Below, one piece after another: positions 11,478 through 23,369 of a DNA stretch of 64,000 bases. Below the pieces are notes generated by a model that saw only the letters and a program-made list of their open reading frames with translations, had not been told where the DNA came from and ran no database searches. The position numbers and the translations under genes are program-made. How positions within the stretch are numbered: the stretch's first letter is position 1; each line of letters opens with the position of its first letter. This DNA is from Thereva unica (Eukaryota > Arthropoda > Insecta > Diptera > Therevidae): contig OX465283.1 in the NCBI GenBank assembly GCA_949987705.1, positions 52,428,953-52,492,952 of the forward strand, in the 5' to 3' direction.

Positions 11478-13105
11478 TTAAATGCGACTGATAGACGTTG
11501 ACGACAAGATGCATCAAGGGATATACATATATATACAAGGGAGCCATAGAGGAAGTGTGGAATAATAAGAGCTTTAACAAGCTTGAGCCGAATAGACGAT
11601 GATAAGACTACCGTAAAGCCTAAAATTTCGTGGAAAGCATGAGTGAGATATGGTTGCAGCAGGATAGTTCAGAATTAATGGCAATACAAAGATTATTAAC
11701 ACAGTCAACAACGGGAAGAGAAACATTATTAAGTGAGATAGTTGGAATATTGTCCAGAGAAAGAGAGCGACGACTAAAAATGGGTACTTGGGATTTATTA
11801 GGTTTAAGTTTAAGGAAATTGGAAGAACTCCATTCATTTCTCAGGCATAAGACATTATTGAGATCAGAAATACAGGATTCAATCCGATTAGGAGGGCATG
11901 AAGTATATAATTGTAGATCATCAGCATATAAATGAAAGGAGCATCCATGGATAATAGCAGGGAGATCATTAACATACAAAGAAAAAAGGAGAGGGCGAAG
12001 GATTGAACCTTGTGGAACACCCAAGGGTAAAGGTAGGAAGGATGATAAATAGAATTATGCCGCACGCATTGGAGTCTATTAAAAAAAAGAAAAGAAAAAA
12101 GACGAGTTGCAGAAGAGGAAAAGTTATAGAGCTGGCTAAGCTTGGAAATTAGAAGTGAGTGACGCCTTAGAAAAATCAATAATAACTAATATCGCAATGT
12201 CACCTCGGTCAAGCATAAAACGCAGATCAGTAGTTACCTTTAGTACAGTTGTCTCACAGCTGTGAAGTTTACTGAAGCCAGATTGGAATTTAGAGAGGAA
12301 ATTATTAGAGTCAAGGTAACCAAGAACTTGAATAAAGATGATTTTTTCAAAAGCTTTAGCTAGGAAGGGTAGAATACCAATAGGGCGAAAATCGAATATG
12401 TCAGAAGGAAAGAATTTTTCAGGAAATGGAATTACTATGGCTTTTTCCATAGCAAGGGAACTTGGGAATTTTTTAGGCAGTAATTAAAAATGTGTGTTAC
12501 AGTTTCCACAATTAGGGGAGAGAGAAGCTTGATAAAGCGAGGAGAAATTCCATCAAATCCAACGCTGTTGGAGTATTATAGGAACTTCAGATGAGTGCAC
12601 ACATCGGAAGCTAAAGCCATCAGAACTAAGAGAATCAAAGGAGACAGAAGTAGAAGAGGTGGAGGAGACAGGATCAGGAGGACGTTGGATGAAAGATGCA
12701 TTAAGATGGTTTACATCAGTATTAAAGGGTATAGGCACCGAAGCATGAATACCCAAAGAACGAAGATTATGCCACCGTTTTTTAGATTTTAAAGCAGGAC
12801 CAATTTTGTGGGACTAATACTCGCGTTTAGCGGAGATAATCTTACTGAGGTTACGAGATTGATGAGATTACGAAGCTTTTTGTTATCGCTTAGGGAGCCA
12901 GGGATCTTAGTCCTGCGATAACGTCTGTACATAGACTCGCGCTGCATTATCAAGTCGCGGATTTCACGCGAAAACCAAGGGCAAGGTTGCAAGATTGCAT
13001 CTTCTAGTAACCAAGGGAACACACAGATCATAGAGAGATCGAATAAAAGAAGTCAGGAGATCGACGTTAGTGTCAACACAGGTAGTGTTATATATACCGC
13101 CCCAA

Positions 13106-13559
13106 GGGGGCCTCGGTAGTCTAGAGGTAAGGCGCCTGACTACTATCCCCAGAGGTCCTGGGTTCGAATCCCGGCGGTGCCACGGTCCTTCGCCCTTCCC
13201 ACCTAACTTTCCTTCTTTCTTCTTCCCTCTTTACATTCCTGATTCCCCTGTCATAGCCTTCCCTAGTCCTTCCCCGCTCCACCAAGCGCATGCCATCGGT
13301 TGGTTGATGAGATTCAACTCGTTTCAGGAGGCATAACACTCCAGCGAGTTGTTCTCGACGCCCCGATGTCAGAGTCGCGAAATGGTTGTGAGTAGGTGGA
13401 ATAAAATATCGCGGCTTGATTGTGGCAGTTACGTCCTTCTCTTCTCTCTATCTTCCGGCGAGAGCTGCTGTTCGACATTCACTCTATACGGAAAAATAGA
13501 TTGTCGACAGTACAAAGGGACTTTCCCTAAGCCTCTAGTCTGCCACATAAAAAAAAAAA
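13106..13559 (+). mobile_element. tRNA-derived SINE, long form, copy 1
   Basis: The 5' head is tRNA-like. GGCCTCGGTAGTCTAGAGG, then TAAGGCGCC, provides an A-box-like promoter element, and GGTTCGAATCC at 13161-13171 is a canonical B box for RNA polymerase III. A pyrimidine-rich segment, a body of about 300 bp (words TTTCAGGAGGCATAACACTC and TAGATTGTCGACAGTACAAA) and an A-run tail ending at 13559 follow. The acceptor ends do not pair well, so it is a retroposon and not a tRNA gene. It shares its whole length with copy 2 (18630-19092). It sits inside the minus-strand LINE. No target duplication was resolved. Confidence 0.85.
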
Positions 13560-13779
13560 GGCACAGAAGAGGCTAGTTCCAAGAGCCGATCGAAATTGAT
13601 GATCTTATAATCGCGATAAGAAAATGACGATTGCATGGAGGGTTGCTGGGAGCTTTTGAGTAGTCTAGGGTCTTGTAAGTAGAAACATTTTAATGGCTCT
13701 TTATTTATTCAAAATCCATATATACTAACAATTTTAATCTCTCAACTCTCAGTAAATATGGGTGTAGTGAAATGTTCGG

Positions 13780-13965
13780 TATATTGATGGTGTTTGGTCG
13801 GGTCATACCTTGATACTAGTCTAGAAAATGTTGCCAGGAATACTGTCGGATCATTCATCTCGACAAGGCCTTGCCAATATTCCTCTCGACACGGTATAGG
13901 AAACGCTGACAGGAACATTGTTGGATCGCACACCTCGACAAGGCCTGGGCAACATCCCTCGGGTT
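13780..13965 (+). repeat. 75-bp imperfect tandem duplication
   Basis: The word CTCGACAAGGCC occurs at 13859 and again at 13934, with surrounding sequence alike (CAGGAATACTGTCGGATC against CAGGAACATTGTTGGATC). Two units of about 75 bp. Non-coding; it may be part of the repeat at 13966-14240. Confidence 0.6.
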
Positions 13966-14240
13966 ATCGGTATGTGTTCTTACCGGAGACCGGAGAAATT
14001 AGGTAGAAATTAGGACCGGAGAAATTTACCCCTCCGGAACGAGTCTGGTGACAGACTGATTTTGTCCTGGTGAAGCGGTTTCTTTTATAGCTAGAAAAGC
14101 TCGTCGGAGTAGGAAGCTTTAAAGCTTCGAAGTGAAGCTGTCAAAGGAGAATTGCCTAGCCTGTTGGGTGAATATTTATTTTCCTAAAGCTTCGTTGAGA
14201 GAGGGTTTATTAGTAATGAATCGCGACTAGTTACAGCGTC
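13966..14240 (+). repeat. Dispersed repeat, homologous to 23370-23575 and 30769-30800
   Basis: Shared words with the 23.4 kb copy include GTCTGGTGACAGACTGA (there TTCTGGTGAAAGACTGA), AAGCGGTTTCT, GAAAAGCTCGTCGG and GTGAATATTTATTTT. The end TTATTAGTAATGAATCGCG corresponds to the right flank of the hAT-like insertion at 30771-30787. This copy therefore shows the uninterrupted target site. Confidence 0.7.
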
Positions 14241-16150
14241 AAATGCTAATGAGGAAGCTTCATTAAACATAAAAGGACATAGTTTTGGAAGAAATATTTT
14301 AAAAGGCTACGTCTTTCGCAATATACTTCTATATATGGCAATCCTCCTATGATGGAAGAGATTGTACACTAAATTGTACCCAGATACCTGATAACGATCC
14401 AAGTCGTCGTTTGTTAAAATTTGGCTTTCACTTAATGCTAAAATTACGTATACAACTTAGTGTTCTTTTTTTAGAACAAAGTGTATTAGTATTCCCTCCA
14501 ACTAATAAAAATCATGTTTTGTAATCGACAAACAACATAAGAAGCATCGCAACTTGTAACTTGACAGCAAGCAACCAAAAACGATTGCCCCCGGAACTAC
14601 CCCTAAGAATTTCCTCAATATGCAAATGAATCTCCCCTTGAAGCGGAATTAAAGCGACAATAAACGTTTATAACCTTAAGTGGCTCCTAAGTGATACCTT
14701 TCCATTTTGGTCAATTTTTTGTTGTTGTTGTTTGTTTGTATCAAGGAGACAATCTTTTATCCACTAGAAAATATTGTCATTTACCGCAGGCAAAAGGAAA
14801 ATTTGTGGGGGTAAGGCTAAGAAAATTTATTTCTAAGCTATAAAAGCATAAACTTCACCCTCTGCAGTCGCCCTTTCCCCTTTTTGTTATTTTATCATCC
14901 AGTGAACAAACTTTATGGATTGGCCGTTGTCTATATAATGTATGTATGTATAAAAAGAGCGTTTCTTCCCTTACATATTGTGCATGGCTATTTGGTATGT
15001 ACGTACAACATATATATACACATTTATCATACAGTGTGTGAATGTGGCAAATAGTGGTCGGGATCCTTCATTTTGCTCCTTGTTACATCCGCTTTTACTC
15101 AAACGTCACACAGGAAGGGAAAAAAATATTCGTGTTAAGGAAAACTCGACGGAATTGTGTGGAAGGAAGAAAGTGGTGCGGCACAAATTATTTGTCTTGC
15201 GCAATCTTCAACCCTAAATCATGACTAACCCTGGTGAAGATTCCTGGAACAATGTGCCCTTGTAGTACCTTAAGAATCACATGAAATTCATTTAATTGTG
15301 ATGTTTTTTTTCTCCTTTCTTGGTCCTTTTGTTTATGTTACAAAGCGACCTGGCATTGTGTGCCACCTACTTCCTTCGTCAGGATAACAACGAGCAGCAA
15401 AAAAAGGCTCAGGATTAATCCTCCCTTAAAGGTTAAGGTATACATATTTGTGTGTATGTACCAGGGGGTAGTACTAGTCCCGTATAGAACCAGGAAAACT
15501 AGAGGTAATAACAAGTGATGACACGCCAACATGACTTACTACATGTGTTTTTTTTTTGTTGTGTAGTTGCTGTGGCTGTTGTTCTTGCTGGTGTTGTTGT
15601 ATGGTTGAGACAAGAAAGAAAAACGGCACGATTTTCTGAGACATTTCACTCCTTGTACAAATTAGTGTTGTCGTACGGACGTGGACATTTCTATTGTTTT
15701 CATGGTGAAAAATTTGCATGTCTCCTTGTTTTTTGGGGGCGGAAAAATTAACTGTAATTTGTCTGGGAAAATAACGAACGAAAGAAAGATTTCCTCTTAG
15801 AGTGATTTGATGAGAAAATTTTTTTTGGGGGCTTGCTGTGTACAGGGGATGAGGGTGCCTTGTTAGTTGATGCAAGTTTATTAAGAAAAATTGATGTAAT
15901 TGATGCTAATTTTGTCACATGAACGAAATGATTGTAAGGAAACGTGAATAACTCTGGATAATCACTGAAAAACTATCTTTTAAAGGTGGATGGAGCAGTG
16001 CTTACGGATAATTGAAGTTGAGGGGAGTTTCAGAAAAATTTTCACCATATTTCATAACTTTAACCCTTCGTCGGTCGCAACGTTTTTTAACGCTTTTGTT
16101 CGGTCGCAATTTGCCAAAAAACACTTTTTTAAACTGGCGTTACCCAGTTG
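14241..16150. other. Unassigned A+T-rich sequence
   Basis: No recognisable gene, terminal repeat or coding block. ORFs at 14978-15224 and 15474-15875 are low-complexity or lack family motifs. Confidence 0.4.
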
Positions 16151-16154
16151 GATC

Positions 16155-16437
16155 TGACCTAGGGCTGCCATCACCCAAAGTACCAAGGCCGGACAAAAAG
16201 TAGGAAAACCCTGGATTGAGTTTTTTCCCCGGATACCCAACTTAAAAAAAAATAACGTAAAAAATTTTTTGGCGAGTTAAAATCCAACTGTCGAATCGAA
16301 TCGATAACCAACTACAGATGCGAGCCCTTCGCTGGTGGCTAACAACCCTTTCTCGCATTACGTTCTTGCTACGAAACCTACGGCACAACCTTAAACAGGA
16401 TAGAAATTTGCGTAAAGATATCTACAATAGAAACAAA
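16155..16437 (+). repeat. Dispersed repeat, inverted copy at 52615-52915
   Basis: It starts TAGGGCTGCCATCACC and continues through AAGGCCGGACAAAAAG, GAGTTAAAATCCAAC, TCGAATCGAT, GCGAAGGGCTAG-like words (here GAGCCCTTCGCTGG) and TTCTTGCTACGAAACCTACG. The reverse complement of 52615-52915 matches block by block. Probably a non-autonomous DNA transposon. Flank duplications were not resolved. Confidence 0.65.
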
Positions 16438-16529
16438 GAAGCAGAGACGAAAAGTGAAGGTGGCAAAATTAAAGGTAGATCAAACTAGGGGTGAATATGA
16501 GAACCTACTGGACGTAACTCAGGCTACAA

Positions 16530-17345
16530 AGTATTCACCAAAATAGGATGACCTATTGTTGAGAAAATACTGGGTGAATACCAAGCGGGTTTTCGTTATA
16601 AAATGTCTACGACAGACCAACTACTTTGCCTAAAACAGCTTTTGAAGAAGTGCTGGGAGAAAAATGTAAAATATCAAGATCTTCGTAGGTTTTAAATAGG
16701 CGTTTGACTCAATATCCAGGGAAAACTCATTGACATCTACCCCTTAGAATACCTGAAAAATTAGTGAGGCTAATGAAAGTAGTCATAACAAACACAATAG
16801 CTCAGGTAGGGTTCAAAAATCGTTAACTGAAGGCTTCCCCCTTAAACAAGGACTCAAACAGGGAGATGTTTGCGCCGATGTCATTCAATCTACCACTAGA
16901 AGCAGTCGTGACGAAGTGTACAAAACATAAACGGGGACGCTGAGAATGGCAGGGCAGCAGTCACTACAGTGGAAGAAGTGCGCTAAGCGGTGAGAGGATT
17001 AAAAAATAAAACATCAAGGTCTGACAGCATACCCGCGGACCTCATTAAACAAAGGGGAGAGGAAACTATCGAAAAACTATATGAAATCACAGTGAAAATC
17101 TACAGACAAAACGAATTTCTTGTGAATAGAACAAGGTACCGTAGTGGCCCTGTAAAAAGGGAACACACTATCTGTCATGGAGTAACTACGGAGGAGTAAA
17201 GCTATTGAATACAGCATACAAAATATTTTTATGTGTACTATATAATAGATAAGATACTACCTTTCGAGCAAAGGATACTAGTGAACTATTAATGTGGGTT
17301 TCGTTTAGGAAAATCTACAAGAAAGCAGCTTTTGAATTTGTTCAC
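16530..17345 (+). mobile_element. Two adjoining RTE-like LINE fragments in scrambled order
   Basis: The first fragment (about 16550-16910) encodes the RT middle: IEKILGEYQAGFRYKMSTTD, QLLCLKQLLKKCWEKN, then PEKLVRLMKVVITNTIAQV and KQGLKQGD, with stops. The second (about 16955-17345) encodes earlier RT parts: VRGLKNKTSRSDSIPADLIK, then EETIEKLYEI and a degenerate NTAYKIF and GFRLGKST. In an intact LINE the second block precedes the first. This is therefore either two tandem decayed copies or a rearranged one. Confidence 0.7.
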
Positions 17346-17779
17346 AGGAAACCCCTGGAAGAAGCTGTTGAATTTAAGTTTAGATTCCAGATGTACTACA
17401 AAGTATACTTACGGTAGGAGTACCAAACACTTAGTGGAACTAACGAATTTCGATGAAAAATGAAGGTTTAAAGTCTATATGCTTGGTCATTTTGATCTGA
17501 AAAGAAATCGTTTTCACATTGACTTGTTTGACAACTAAAATTTTGGTTCCCTTGAACGACTGGATTAAGTCCTCTTTTCGTTTCGGATCGGGATACGTTT
17601 GATAATTGAATTGTCACTGAAAAGTTAAGTAAAACGAGAGCATCAGTCTACCTCAGAGTCACTGGATACAGGATCCCACGAAAAATTTGGAAGGATTACA
17701 GCTTTGCACTCATCGCAGACCCCGTTTGCACTCTTTTGAGAAACACCCTTCTGCGCAATGGATTAAAAGATCATTGCCG

Positions 17780-18605
17780 ATGAGGGAGTTGAACGTTGAT
17801 CCCATATTCATAATTGTATAAAGTATCACCATCGGCCAACGCTTATTGTTTCGGCATGCCATCATAAGTTGAGTATATTTTGTCTGCAGAATCCACTGAA
17901 CCTTTGGCGATCTATGATCTTATGATCTCTGGCTTCTTTTGCTGTCCAAATAAAGAATCAATAGTTATTATAAAGGGAAGAAACGGAGATCGTATTTTTT
18001 CTGTTGGAATGTACGAGACCAGAGCTTTTCTATCGTTCAGCCCGAAAACACTGTAGCACTGCTTCGTTCCCTTTACATCCACAAAGGATGATGGCAACTC
18101 TGTCTTTTTTTCCTTACTGTGCCAACGTAGATGAGTTCATGTTTTTCAGTTCATCAAGAAGCACAAATTCGGTAAACTAGTTCTCTGCCGTGATGTTTCG
18201 CCCGCTTCCCAATAAGAGCTGAACCATTCGTTTGACGACGTTAGGTGGTTTGTTGCCACTTTGAATGGACCTACAGGCTATGAGCCAGCATATATTTTCA
18301 CCTTTGCATCCACGATGGCGAACAATTTGATTCTATACTGTTTGGGGTTTGAGGGAATGTATTGTAGAAAAAGGTATCGTCCTTTGAAACCTGGGAGCAT
18401 ATCATCGACTATGATGTTCTCTCCCACAAAACAGCCTGTTATACTCCTGGCCTGGCCCCCTGTTACATAAAAAACCCTTGGGGCCCCCCAATAAAATATG
18501 TAAATTTGCATACTCGGTAGTGTACGTCATCTATCCTTCGGTATTTCAACATTGAATAACTCCCACATTTTTTAGCTGATTTTGACAAATGAGCAAGATT
18601 TATTT
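17780..18605 (-). pseudogene. piggyBac-like transposase fossil
   Basis: Minus-strand frames show ENIIVDDMLPGFKGRYLFLQ then YIPSNPKQYRIKLFAIVDAK (about 18435-18320), the catalytic-core strand with the D-E-x-L and P-FRGR-like motif of piggyBac transposases. VVKRMVQLLLGSGRNITAEN then WFTEFVLLDEL follows at about 18240-18150 and contains the family's GTGRN-x-T-x-DNWFTS block. SSFVDVKGTKQCYSVFGLND then RKALVSYIP follows at about 18090-18020, and an NKRWPMVILY-type end near 17850. Stops and frameshifts break it. The first catalytic Asp sits in IIVDDML. Inactive; ends approximate. Confidence 0.75.
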
Positions 18606-18629
18606 AAGATATTCTCTACCACTTATTTA

Positions 18630-19092
18630 GGGGCCTCGGTAGTCTTGGGGTAAGGCGCCTGACTGCTACCCCAGAGGTCCCGGGTTCGAATCCCGGCCAG
18701 CCCTATGGTCCTTCGCCTTTTCCATTTTCCCACCTACATAGCTTTCCTTCTTTCTTCTTACCTCTTTACATTCCTGATTCCTCCTGTCATAGCGTTCCTT
18801 AGTCCTTCCCCGCTCCAGCAAGCGCATGCCTTCAGTTGGTTGATGAAATTCAACTCGTTTCAGGAGGCATAACACTCCAGCGAGTTGTTCTCGATGCCCC
18901 GATGTCAGAATCGCGAAATGGTTGCGAGTAAGTGGAATAAAAATATCGCGGATAGGTTGTGACAGTTTCTTCCTTCTCTCTCTTATCTCTATGTTCCGGC
19001 TAGAGCTGCTGTTCGACATTGTATACGAAAAAATAGATTGTCGAGAGTACAAAGGGACTCTCCCTAAGCCTCTAGTCTGTCACATAAAAAAA
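18630..19092 (+). mobile_element. tRNA-derived SINE, long form, copy 2
   Basis: Same structure as the copy at 13106: head GGGGCCTCGGTAGTCTTGGG, A-box region TAAGGCGCCTGACTGC, B box GGTTCGAATCC at 18683-18693, pyrimidine-rich link, body with GAGGCATAACACTCCAGCG and TAGATTGTCGAGAGTACAAA, and a short A tail ending at 19092. Divergence from copy 1 is modest and mostly substitutions. Its tail abuts the mariner-like fossil. Confidence 0.85.
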
Positions 19093-19099
19093 GGCGGCT

Positions 19100-19241
19100 G
19101 TTTTCAGGTGTTATAGCATCTACTTCGGCTCGTATGTTAGCTTTGAGTTCGTCAATGGTCTTCGGCTTATTGGCATAAGCTTTACTTTTGCAAGAAGTTC
19201 ATCATAGGAGCTGCGGTGTGGCAAGGTGTGTCATATTTTTG

Positions 19242-19272
<31 letters not shown>

Positions 19273-19510
19273 TCCGATGATGGTTTTTGAGCACACTTCG
19301 ACCCAAACAGTGACTTTCTCGTCGTGCAGTGGTGTTTCGTGAATGACATGTGGGTTCTCTATCGACAGTTTTGTTTATTGACTTCGCCTGAGAATCAAAA
19401 TGTTGTCCCAAAAATCTGGCTCGGCATCGATCATTCTTACGATGGCATTTCCATATTACAACCGACGCGGCTTGTCCATTGGCAACAAGCATTGAGTAAG
19501 TTGCCTTATT
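19100..19510 (-). pseudogene. mariner-like transposase fossil
   Basis: The minus strand reads DFWDNILI, then IENPHVIHETPLHDEKVTVW (about 19380-19320) and SKTIIGPFF (about 19290-19265). This is the central block of mariner-type (DDxD) transposases. After a T-run at 19242-19270 on +, the frame AYANKPKTIDELKANIRAEV then DAITPEN (about 19185-19105) matches the C-terminal helix region. The part between, with the second and third catalytic Asp, is missing. A deleted, dead copy. Confidence 0.7.
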
Positions 19511-21635
19511 TTATGAAGACATAAAGATTTTCTTCATAATCCTCTTTAGAGTCGTTCCAATCATGTTTAACTCCTTAAATCGTACTACTGAATGACGTTT
19601 CAGTAGACGAGATGTATAATAAAAAAGACACAATAAAATTTAAGTCGAAGTTAAACAGTGAACCAAAATAGCCGAAAAGAAAAAATCACCCCCCCCCCCC
19701 CCCTCCCCTTTGAACTACAGGAGCCCCCTTGGCGGTCGGGCCCTCCAGTTTGGAAACCGCTGTTCTATAAGCCTCGGCTACAGCCCTAAGCATGTTCTTG
19801 GGTGAATGGTGACGTTCAACCACCTGCCAAATGTTTATTTGCATCAATTGACTTGCGCCAGTCACTTTGCACAAACAAATCGTTACCTACGAATCGACCT
19901 AAAACTTTGCGCATGGAAAAAACCAGAGCGGCTTTATTATACTGCTGAGGTGGGGAGGTCATGTGAAATGTAAATGGGAAATGAGACTTTGGTCATTTTC
20001 ATAAACGCAGAATTCAGCTATAGCTTCTATGCCCATTCTCAACGAAAAGGAACGAACCTTCACTCGATAACCTATGATAGGTTTGACCATACATATAAAT
20101 CAAGTTCAGCATACACCTCCTCCTCCTTAATGACATACATATGAGTAAAATTACTTGCCACACAATATAATTAAAACAAAATTCCTTATCGCTTCACACC
20201 TAAGGACGATTTCCCTACTAAACAAATAATACAGGGGGAAAAGTCACACGTGAGTCTTATTCAGTAATTTGGCTAGTCCCACTATAAAAGGAGGATTTTA
20301 ACAAGTCTAAGTGGAGCTTATCACAGGAAAAGCCTGAAATATTCAAACAGACAGCCATGTTTTTTCCTGTTTTCATCCTTAAAAATCGCAAATAGAAAAA
20401 GGAGGAAGGCAAGCGAGAGACAAGCAGACACGCAAAGTGATATGCTGAGGTTTTGTTGAGGAATTTTCGGAAGGATCATCAAATGCTGGTGATGGTTGTG
20501 GTGGAGCGTATTTTTTCGTAGACATTTAACTATGGATTCGCACGCAAGAAATTACATTAATTCGAGGAAAGGCATAAACGTAAAATAACCATTACTGAAT
20601 AAGACAATAATAGTAATTAATTATTGCTGTGGGCCTTAATAAAATTGTGGCGTTAGAGGCAGTTTATTTTTGGTGAAATGCTCTTGAAACTATTTTATGA
20701 TATTAAGGAAATGTTCTTCATATTTTTTTTTATTATGCATTAAAAATACAAAAAAGAGAATAATTTCTTGTTATGCAATTTAATTAGTTGAAATTTCTTA
20801 ACGTTTGCTGGAATATACCTATTTTGGACTATCAAAAATGATAAAAGCGGAAACCTACTACATACATGTGTCTGGATATTAGTGAAAGCGCTATCCTTAA
20901 AATTGTTTGAATCCGTAAAAATCCCACACAAATGTTACCTTTAAAATATTCTGAATGTGGAGAAAGATAACAATTGCTCCAATTTTGGTTGCATAAAGGT
21001 AGGAGGTTGCATAAAGGTAGGAGGCCACACACCCTTGTTGTTGAAATTTGGGCTTTATTTGAGTGGGCGTGCATAGTAATTCGAAAATTGATGTTATTTC
21101 ATAGTCCTGTCAGGCTATAGTTAGCATTAAAAATTTAAGCGATAATAAGCAGGTGAAAGCATCATCAAATGACTATTCCTTGTTTGCCTTTCGATGCCTC
21201 ATAATCCAATATTTGATAGTGGCTTTCATGTGAGTTTTATTTGATTTTATAAGTAGTTATTGTAAAGGATCGTGACCCTGTGACGCCTAGGTTTCAGCAA
21301 TATGTAATGTTTACACGAGACGTCTTTCGAAATAACATATCTAAACCGTTTTCTTTTAGTTGAAGGTATTACGATTTCAAGCATAGGCATGTGTATACAT
21401 CAAAAGCGACTCCAACGTCATATGATCTAACACCATTAAATTGTTCTGTGTGTGTGTGTGTTTTTTTTCAAAGCGGAGTCTATGTAAGCAAGCCACAAAT
21501 ACATTAATTGTCTAAAGAACAACATTCAAATTTCATTTCGTGAAATAACTCCAACAACAGGCTGAAAAGTTATTGAAAACTTAGATATTCCAATTATTGG
21601 CTACCTACAGACGCAGTCGTTGTGGATATTTGAAA
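19511..21635. other. Unassigned A+T-rich sequence
   Basis: No recognisable gene. C-run near 19688-19703. Two tandem 18-bp units GGTTGCATAAAGGTAGGA at about 20988-21024. Otherwise nothing supported. Confidence 0.4.
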
Positions 21636-21718
21636 ATTCCCCTTTTTGCAAATAAAATTCATTCTTTTGCAAATCAAATTCGCGCTTTTGGATATCAAAT
21701 TCACCCTGTTGAAAATCA
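21636..21718 (+). repeat. Imperfect tandem repeat, unit about 23 bp
   Basis: Successive units TTTGCAAATAAAATTCATTC, TTTGCAAATCAAATTCGCGC, TTTGGATATCAAATTCACCC and TTGAAAATCAA. Non-coding. Confidence 0.6.
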
Positions 21719-21735
21719 AGTACTTCTACATTATA

Positions 21736-21983
21736 TCGCCGCCTGATTGTAAGAACTAGGTAACCAAATTTTGTGATTTTGAGTTATCTATAGTTTAATG
21801 AAGTCGATATCAAGAAGTATTTAATGCAAAAGTTGGAAAATATTGTTTACTTTCATTGTTTTTTTTTATTTTTCTTTATTGGTGTAATTATGAAGTATAA
21901 ATAAAGCAAAGCTAAATTTTGTTTTAGCCTATTTCTCGAAACAGCATAAAATGAGTTACCTAGTTCTTGCAATCAGGCGGCGA
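21736..21983. mobile_element. MITE with long TIRs and TA flanks
   Basis: Left arm TCGCCGCCTGATTGTAAGAA, then CTAGGTAAC. The inverted right arm is TCGCCGCCTGATTGCAAGAA, then CTAGGTAAC: one mismatch in 29, with weaker homology beyond. TA precedes (21734-21735) and follows (21984-21985), compatible with a Tc1/mariner-type target. 248 bp, non-coding. Confidence 0.8.
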
Positions 21984-22354
21984 TATATTATATTTTAAAA
22001 AACTTCAAATAATTTTAGTAAAGCAAGGAATGGGCTACGCTCTTCACGCAATAATCTATTAGACGAGGTGCACACAGAGATGGTTAGAAATTGGCGTGGC
22101 GGTGATGTGGTTAGTAAGTGGCAAGTAAGTGGCAAATATTTTAAGCAAACGGAATCAAGAGAGCCAGCCACTTCACTGCCAACTTGGATCTATAGTTTGG
22201 GTGAAAACATTACAGGTGCGGTGCTCGGATGAACCAAATGAACTTTTTTCTTTATTGATTTTTTTATTGTACAGGTTAATGATTTGCACGCGATAAATTG
22301 ATGCCGCGAAGTAGTGCCTGCCACTTCGGTACGCATTAAACCTACCCATTATTG

Positions 22355-22560
22355 CTTACAAAAAGTACTATTGTCATTTTTTCGAAAACTTCATCCTTTC
22401 GAAGTTATTCTAGGTCAAAGTTTGCAAAAATCCTTTTTGGCCAAAATATCACTGTAAACCTGTTTTTTCGAAAATTGTATTTTGTAGGCAAAACATTTTT
22501 TTCATTAACTTATACTAATTTTGAAATTCCAGTTTGCAGTCACCAGCTTCGGTCTGCCGA
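22355..22560 (+). repeat. Dispersed repeat, second copy of the 4320-4705 family
   Basis: Shares TTATTC-AGGTCAAA, TTTTTCGAAAATTG and TTTTGTAGGCAAAACA with the 4.3 kb copy in the same orientation. Confidence 0.55.
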
Positions 22561-22675
22561 ATTGTTTGGAATCACACCTTTATAATCTTTTCGCCTTAGT
22601 AAAATAGTTTTTTCGTTTTAATCATATATGGTAATGAATTTCATATCTCCTCGAAAGGTTTAAGCGTTTCTTTAA

Positions 22676-23027
22676 GGCCTTCCACACACCAATCGACTGA
22701 TTTGTATTACCACTTTCAAATTGGTTTCATAATAATCACGCTCACAACCAGCTTACAACCAAAATGAAAACTTTTCTACACACGAGCGCAACTGATTTGT
22801 GATCATTCTTTGTTTTTAGTCGAGTATTTTGTCGAATATATTTTGAGCAGGTGAAACCACGCAATTGAAATCGACTGCGACCAGTTGCAAACTATGTACA
22901 TAGTTTCAAATCGGTTTCGTTTCTGTCGCCCCGTGATTAGATTCCCATTTTCGTACACGGGCAAGGTCACTTAACGGTTACGCATGCAAGTGGGATTGCA
23001 CATCAGTCGACTCGTGTGCGGAAGGCC
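22676..23027. mobile_element. PIF/Harbinger-like MITE, copy 1, TAA target duplication
   Basis: TAA at 22673-22675 and at 23028-23030. The ends are GGCCTTCCACACACCAATCG and, inverted, GGCCTTCCGCACACGAGTCG, both followed by ACTGATTTG. The trinucleotide TAA duplication and GG-starting TIRs fit PIF/Harbinger. Its internal sequence resembles the copy at 23833-24410 (words TTGGTTTCAT, TACACGGGCAAGGTCAC). 352 bp, non-coding. Confidence 0.8.
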
Positions 23028-23369
23028 TAAGATTTTAGTTACGAGTTCAGTCAAGCGTTGAAATTGAAGACAAAATTGAAGTCGTCGTCATACAATTCGT
23101 CATCACGGCATACGAGTCGGGTTTACCACCAAGGGTTAAGGGTTTCACTTGAAATATTGTTTTAAAAAAGAAAAAATAGATAAGTTTTAGTCCTAAAGTG
23201 TAGCTTGGGTTAGGTTAGGTGTAGAGAACCCCTTTGGATGGCTCTTTAACCGAATGTGGTGGCTTTTGTAATGTTGTTTCGTTCGCTGGTTCTCTAAATC
23301 TCCTTTTTAAGGGAACATTCCACAGGTATTCGGTAGTGGTTGGCATGTGGTCTGTATATGTTGTTTGTA

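Larger units (their letters stand above)
10083..13680 (-). mobile_element. Degraded LINE, RT domain, split by a MITE and a SINE
   Basis: Minus-strand blocks, from the upstream side: the linker PWFSREIRDLIMQRESMYRR (about 12985-12920), RT blocks DFRPIGILPFLAKAFEKIIF (about 12395-12335), FQSGFSKLHSCETTVLKV (about 12285-12230), ILVIIDFSKA (about 12195-12170), [20 protein letters not shown] (about 12020-11965) and [11 protein letters not shown] (about 11940-11910, YADD catalytic box). The C-terminal tail follows at about 10565-10290 (SDHVSGVRNSLLGCDLFCFI; VLHTKSPSYLSEFLLP). Frameshifts and stops are frequent. A TTAA-flanked MITE (10576-11477) interrupts the tail and a SINE (13106-13559) interrupts the region upstream of the linker. 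CR1/L2/jockey-like by block style. The 5' limit is uncertain. Confidence 0.85.

Noticed and set aside
13106..13185. tRNA gene
   Set aside because: A and B boxes are present but the acceptor strands do not pair properly and a 370-bp body with an A tail follows; the same unit occurs three times. It is a SINE head.
15474..15875. 133-codon ORF on minus
   Set aside because: Gln/His-rich low-complexity translation of CAA/GTT repeats; no family signal.
19202..19492. 96-codon minus ORF as a distinct protein
   Set aside because: A shifted frame of the same stretch gives clear mariner transposase residues, so this ORF is a shadow.
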